Shown here one piece after another: positions 7,121 through 10,337 of a stretch of 10,337 nt of DNA. How positions within the stretch are numbered: the stretch's first letter is position 1; every line of letters begins with the position of its first letter. A program made the translations under genes and the position numbers. The notes below the pieces were generated by a model. That model searched no databases. It was given only the letters and a program-made list of their open reading frames with translations, and was not told the origin of the DNA. The stretch comes from an uncultured Oceanospirillales bacterium. Lineage in GTDB: Bacteria; Pseudomonadota; Gammaproteobacteria; Pseudomonadales; Litorivicinaceae. The stretch covers positions 1 through 10,337 of the forward strand of contig CAJXTO010000046.1 of assembly GCA_913061245.1 (NCBI GenBank), given 5' to 3'.

Positions 7121-8317
7121 TGCTGTTCGATTGAGCTTATAGAGTGGCGCAAACTGCCAGCGACTCCAGACGAGTACCATGGCAGCAATCCCAGCACCAA
7201 GGACCCCTGTCGTGACTGGACCAAACATTGCTGCGAATGACCCGCCACGGAAATCACCCGCCTCATTACTGGTTTGGATAAATAGCATGTTCACCGCAGA
7301 CACACGCCCTCTCAGATGCTCAGGAGTCGCGCGATGCACCATCGCACTCCGAATATTCATGCTGATCATGTCAGACGCACCGTATAAAAATAGGAAGATG
7401 AGACTCAACCAGTAGATCTCAGATACGGCAAACCCAAGGATCGACACCACGAAGATACACAGAGCGATAAATAGCTTTTGGCCTGCCCTTTCCATCGGCG
7501 GTCTTGACGCCAGTATCAATCCAACTGTGATACTGCCTAGTGCCGGCATTGCGCGGAGTACTCCAAGGGACTCAGCGCCGACATTTAACACATCGATCGC
7601 AAAAATCGGCAGCAACACAAGAACCGACCCAAAACCCACCATCAACATATCAACGGTAATACCGCCCAAAATAACAGGCTGATTTTTTACAAAACGAAGC
7701 CCATCAAAAAATGATTTCAACGTTCGATCAGTGGTGTGAGTGACGCGAAATGTAGGAATCGCTGAATAACCCGCAATTGCAACCAAGATCACTGCCGCAA
7801 TCACGAAGTACACAGAGCGATCGAACCAAGCAATCAAAAACCCACCAATTGCAGGCCCTGCAATCATCGCGGTGTTCCAAACCGTGGTGGACATTGCAAC
7901 ACCCCGATCCAAAACATCGGTATGCACAATATTAGGTACGATGGCTTGTAGTGCAGGACCATGAAATGCACGACCAGTCCCATGTAGGCAAACCAACGCA
8001 TACACCATCCAAAGTGTTGGCTCCGGATCAACCATCAGCATCGCAATACCGAAAATCGCGATCGACTCAATCAGTGCACAGGTTCTGACAACCCAAATAC
8101 GCGGCACATAATCAACAACAATTCCAGACACAAAGAAAAACGCATAGACAGGAATCACCTGGGCGAGCCCCACGAATGCGATACTCCACGCATCACCAGT
8201 CAATTGATATAAATGCCAACCAAGCCCCATGACAAGCATGGTATTGGCCATACCGATCGATGACCGGCTGACCAAATAGCCGATAAATGGCAGATCAAAT
8301 AATCGGGGTGCTGTCAT
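7100..8317 (-). CDS. MFS transporter, EntS-like (MFS_3 type)
   Basis: A 405-residue inner-membrane major facilitator with about 12 hydrophobic segments. The loop 2-3 motif A is recognisable as SGIVVDYVPRIWVVR (64-78). The second half has the feature typical of the enterobactin-exporter/DHA3 group: LRGRVSAVN (335-343) followed by TSNEAGDFRGG (349-359). These proteins are proton-driven exporters of siderophores or drugs; the substrate here is unknown and I would not assign it to tetronate uptake. The start ATG overlaps the methyltransferase stop (ATGA), with a GGCGGA-like ribosome binding site, so the two are co-expressed. The 3' end overlaps convergent otnI. Confidence 0.87.
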   Translation of the reverse strand: MTAPRLFDLPFIGYLVSRSSIGMANTMLVMGLGWHLYQLTGDAWSIAFVGLAQVIPVYAFFFVSGIVVDYVPRIWVVRTCALIESIAIFGIAMLMVDPEPTLWMVYALVCLHGTGRAFHGPALQAIVPNIVHTDVLDRGVAMSTTVWNTAMIAGPAIGGFLIAWFDRSVYFVIAAVILVAIAGYSAIPTFRVTHTTDRTLKSFFDGLRFVKNQPVILGGITVDMLMVGFGSVLVLLPIFAIDVLNVGAESLGVLRAMPALGSITVGLILASRPPMERAGQKLFIALCIFVVSILGFAVSEIYWLSLIFLFLYGASDMISMNIRSAMVHRATPEHLRGRVSAVNMLFIQTSNEAGDFRGGSFAAMFGPVTTGVLGAGIAAMVLVWSRWQFAPLYKLNRTADLKPTA

Positions 8318-8814
8318 CGGATCCGCCTTGCAAACACACCAGCTCTTACAGCTGGATTAGGATTTAAGACTTCCTCAAAACGCTCATCGATGATTTCGAA
8401 TGACGAACCAAGGGCTGTCGCCAACTCACCGGGTTCGAGCAAAAAGTCAGGATTACTCGGTTTCCCATGGATTTCATTACCCACCCCGAAGGTCTCGTAC
8501 AACAGAAAACCACCGGGCGATACCAGCGCAAAAAGCTGCTGCAAATACGGTCTGTACAGATAATTTGAAACCAGTACGAGATCAAACGACTGATCCGCCA
8601 AAGGCCAAGACTCGCCTTCAAGGTCTTCACATCGAAACTCAATATCTAACTCGTGATACACAGGCGCTAGATCTGGATTTCGATCGACAGCAGTCACTGA
8701 GAACCCGAGATCTGCCATGACGATCGCATGACGGCCGGATCCCGATGCAATATCAATCGCCCTACCCGGTGATAGAGTTTTGAGATGAGAAAGGATCCAT
8801 GGTGATGGATTCAT
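8314..8814 (-). CDS. Class I SAM-dependent methyltransferase
   Basis: A compact 166-residue cytoplasmic methyltransferase with a single Rossmann-like domain. Motif I is AIDIASGSGRHA (19-30), the acidic ribose-binding residue is D44 (AVDR), a motif CEDL (62-65) precedes the adenine pocket, and FDLVLVSNYLYRP (77-89) forms strand 4. The C-terminal PDFLLEPGEL (122-131) fits a widespread proteobacterial family of small methyltransferases of unknown substrate. The ATG at 8814 is preferred; the frame continues only four codons upstream to a TTG. This ATG overlaps the stop of a 37-codon ORF, and the 3' end overlaps the MFS gene, giving a three-gene chain. The target molecule is not predictable. Confidence 0.85.
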   Translation of the reverse strand: MNPSPWILSHLKTLSPGRAIDIASGSGRHAIVMADLGFSVTAVDRNPDLAPVYHELDIEFRCEDLEGESWPLADQSFDLVLVSNYLYRPYLQQLFALVSPGGFLLYETFGVGNEIHGKPSNPDFLLEPGELATALGSSFEIIDERFEEVLNPNPAVRAGVFARRIR

Positions 8815-8924
8815 AACAACCACCAAACCAAAAGACCACCGACGATAAAACCTTCAAGCCAGCATGCAGCCATCACAAATAATGGCCGCTCGTGAACAAA
8901 CTGCTTGAGGAATTCTGTCAGCAT
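8811..8924 (-). CDS. 37-residue small membrane protein, uncharacterised
   Basis: A short ORF not recognised as any named family. The ATG is preceded by AGGA at a 7-nt distance, and the TGA overlaps the methyltransferase ATG in an ATGA arrangement identical to the next junction downstream. The peptide starts MLTEFLKQFVHERP, a soluble amphipathic segment, then has about 23 hydrophobic residues (from PLFVMAACW to GGLLVWWLL) with one acidic residue, ending in WWLL. This is a good single-pass membrane topology. Ribosome binding site, coupling and composition together make it more convincing than a chance ORF. It may anchor a partner or simply couple translation of the methyltransferase. Confidence 0.6.
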   Translation of the reverse strand: MLTEFLKQFVHERPLFVMAACWLEGFIVGGLLVWWLL

Positions 8925-8935
8925 CGATGCATCCT

Positions 8936-8966
8936 AAAAGAGTGGGCGAGATTATTGCACCACTCT
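8936..8966 (-). terminator. Weak stem-loop after the helicase gene
   Basis: On the minus strand AGAGTGG and CCACTCT form a 7-bp stem with a 14-nt loop, followed by TTTT (the first T being part of the stem) and then the AGGA ribosome binding site of the 37-codon ORF. It lies 18 bases past the helicase stop. It may act as a partial terminator or attenuator between the helicase and the mini-operon; the T run is short. Confidence 0.45.
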
Positions 8967-8984
8967 GTCAGATGACCAAGGATA

Positions 8985-10337
8985 CTATCGCGCGGCGATT
9001 GCGCGCTTCGTTGCTTTGCGTTTTGGCGGAGCAAACCCATCGCGTTTCGGCTGTGACTGCTTCGCGCTTGAGGAGCGACCTGAGTTACCGCCTGTTGCTC
9101 CTTGCTTTGCATTGCGAGGTTTACCGGATTTTTGACCATACGATGGACGATCCCCATCACGGCTTGGCCGTGATTGACGAGAGTCTGTACGCTGACCTGA
9201 ATTCGACCGATCACCATTCCACTCACGACGCTCTGAACGCTCACCTTCACGCTTCGGACGCGATTGACGAGAATCCGTGCGTTGTCCTGAATTCGAACGA
9301 TCACTATTCCACTCGCGACGCTCTGAACGTTCACCGTTGCGATTCGATCGGGAATCACGCGTTTCTGAACGCTGGTTCGTCCGTTGCTCCTCAGATCGTC
9401 CACGACCATACCCTTCTGTATTGTCGCGACGACGTGCCTGAGCACCGCCACCTGATCGATCAGAACGCGCATCAGACCCACGGCCTGGTCGACCCCGACC
9501 ACCCGCTTGTCCATGCTTACGTGGCTGCGGCTTTCCTTTAGGCTTCTTCACTGGGAATGGAATCTGTGGCTCAAATCCATCAGCAACTTCAAATTCGATA
9601 TCGACTTTTAAGAGATGTTGAATATCGCGCATCAATCGGTGCTCTGTTGCACACACAAATGAGATCGCTTCACCCTTCTCACCTGCCCGACCTGTTCGGC
9701 CGATGCGATGAACATAGTCTTCAGCAACCATCGGAAGTTCGAAGTTAATGACGTATGGAAGTTTCTGGATATCAATACCACGTGCAGCAACATCTGTTGC
9801 CACAAGAATACGGGCCGCTCCACGCTTGAATTTCTGAAGCGCCTTAGTCCGTTGCGCTTGGCTCTTATTGCCATGCATTGCAACTGAAGGTAATCCACTG
9901 TCAGTGAGCGCACGAGCCAACTTATCCGCACCAAATTTGGTTTTGGTGAATACCAGCACCTGGTGCATGTTGTTTAAGCCAATCAACTGAGTGAGCAAGT
10001 CACGCTTATTGTGTTGATCAACATGCACAAATGTTTGTTCAACTGACGTTGATACCGTGTTCTCTTTCGCAACAGCAACCTCAACAGGATTTGAGAGGTA
10101 CTTCGCAGCAAGGTTTTTAATTCCTTTATTGTAAGTTGCCGAGAACAACAGCGTTTGATGCGATGGATGGCACTTCGAAATAATCAACTCGATGTCATTA
10201 ACAAAGCCCATATCGAGCATGCGATCTGCTTCATCAAGAATCAGCGTTTGGACCTGTGATAGATCGATTGATCCTTGGTTTAAGTGGTCCAACAAACGAC
10301 CAGGCGTTGCGATCACAAGATCCAAACCGCCGCGTAA
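8985..10337 (-). CDS. rhlE: RhlE-type DEAD-box ATP-dependent RNA helicase (N-terminus outside window)
   Basis: The 450 visible residues start inside the first RecA domain (LRGGLDLVIATPGR). In order they show motif Ib TPGR (12-14), motif II DEAD (35-38) within LILDEADRMLDMGF, motif III SAT (66-68), motif IV VLVFTKTK, motif V ATDVAARGID and motif VI HRIGRTGRAG (210-219). Both RecA domains are therefore intact apart from the missing N-terminal part with the Q motif and Walker A. From about residue 258 the protein becomes a disordered tail of some 190 residues rich in Arg, Ser, Gly, Asn and Gln, ending in a Lys/Arg cluster; such tails bind RNA and aid condensation or ribosome/degradosome contacts in RhlE-group helicases. 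A 30-residue unit is repeated twice in the tail. The gene reads into the window's right edge; a TTG near 10325 is not the true start. Confidence 0.9.
   Translation of the reverse strand, partial: LRGGLDLVIATPGRLLDHLNQGSIDLSQVQTLILDEADRMLDMGFVNDIELIISKCHPSHQTLLFSATYNKGIKNLAAKYLSNPVEVAVAKENTVSTSVEQTFVHVDQHNKRDLLTQLIGLNNMHQVLVFTKTKFGADKLARALTDSGLPSVAMHGNKSQAQRTKALQKFKRGAARILVATDVAARGIDIQKLPYVINFELPMVAEDYVHRIGRTGRAGEKGEAISFVCATEHRLMRDIQHLLKVDIEFEVADGFEPQIPFPVKKPKGKPQPRKHGQAGGRGRPGRGSDARSDRSGGGAQARRRDNTEGYGRGRSEEQRTNQRSETRDSRSNRNGERSERREWNSDRSNSGQRTDSRQSRPKREGERSERREWNGDRSNSGQRTDSRQSRPSRDGDRPSYGQKSGKPRNAKQGATGGNSGRSSSAKQSQPKRDGFAPPKRKATKRAIAAR
9156..9335 (-). repeat. Two 90-bp tandem repeats in the helicase tail
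   Basis: Two adjacent 90-bp units (9246-9335 and 9156-9245) encode 30-residue copies of GERSERREWN...GQRTDSRQSRP. By hand count they differ at 15 of 90 bases but only 3 of 30 residues. A degenerate partial unit (RDSRSNRNG) precedes the first copy. They lie wholly inside the helicase reading frame. Confidence 0.9.

Noticed and set aside
7100..8317. MFS protein as the tetronate importer
   Set aside because: It is on the opposite strand, co-transcribed with a methyltransferase, and resembles EntS-type exporters rather than sugar-acid symporters.
8985..9360. Tandem repeats as a CRISPR array or mobile-element end
   Set aside because: The repeats are in-frame with the helicase, directly adjacent with no spacers, and have no inverted termini.
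8918..9514. 198-codon second minus-strand frame in the helicase tail
   Set aside because: It is a frame shadow of the 90-bp repeats (Val/Gln-rich repeats) overlapping the real frame, with no start signal.
8927..9541. 204-codon open frame on the plus strand opposite the helicase tail
   Set aside because: It mirrors the Arg/Ser-rich repeats of the helicase tail, gives a His/Asp-rich sequence with no recognisable fold, and lacks a ribosome binding site; the minus-strand frame continues a clear helicase.

Overview
The window looks like chromosomal DNA of a gammaproteobacterium, possibly marine. The basis is a RhlE-type DEAD-box helicase with a long Arg/Ser/Gly tail, roughly 50% GC, very tight gene packing and a complete tetronate (C4 sugar acid) pathway; the taxonomic guess is inference. 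I see no mobile element, CRISPR array, rRNA or tRNA, and no sign of recent transfer.

Left part (1-1960, minus strand): a fumarylacetoacetate-hydrolase-fold enzyme, most like the 2-keto-3-deoxy-pentonate dehydratase branch, is followed by a TauE/SafE-type permease that starts inside its last codons and runs off the left edge. A 34-codon hydrophobic ORF with a good ribosome binding site precedes the enzyme and ends 2 nt before its most likely start codon. Divergent from this pair is a lone RutE-like nitroreductase-fold gene (1965-2543).

Centre (2536-7103): a full set for D-erythronate and L-threonate catabolism. denD (minus strand) diverges from ltnD-otnK-otnC-otnI (plus strand), whose genes overlap or are separated by only 2 nt. 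By the known pathway, DenD and LtnD oxidise the two tetronates to 2-oxo-tetronates, OtnI isomerises these to 3-oxo-tetronate, OtnK phosphorylates it, and OtnC decarboxylates it to dihydroxyacetone phosphate. The 92-bp gap between denD and ltnD holds a perfect 10-bp inverted repeat and a TTGT-N3-ACAA palindrome, a good candidate for a shared GntR/FCD-type operator. No regulator gene is present, and the only plausible uptake protein is the partial TauE/SafE permease.

Right part (7097-10337, minus strand): an MFS transporter of the EntS-like (MFS_3) type and a class I SAM methyltransferase overlap by 4 nt. The methyltransferase is preceded, also with an ATGA overlap, by a 37-codon membrane-peptide ORF with its own ribosome binding site. 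Upstream of that lies a helicase lacking its N-terminus in this window; its disordered tail contains a 2 x 90-bp tandem repeat. A short stem-loop separates it from the mini-operon.

The metabolic core is a known pathway in an unusual layout. The least described elements are the two very small hydrophobic ORFs and the operator. I did not find a convincing new multi-gene system.
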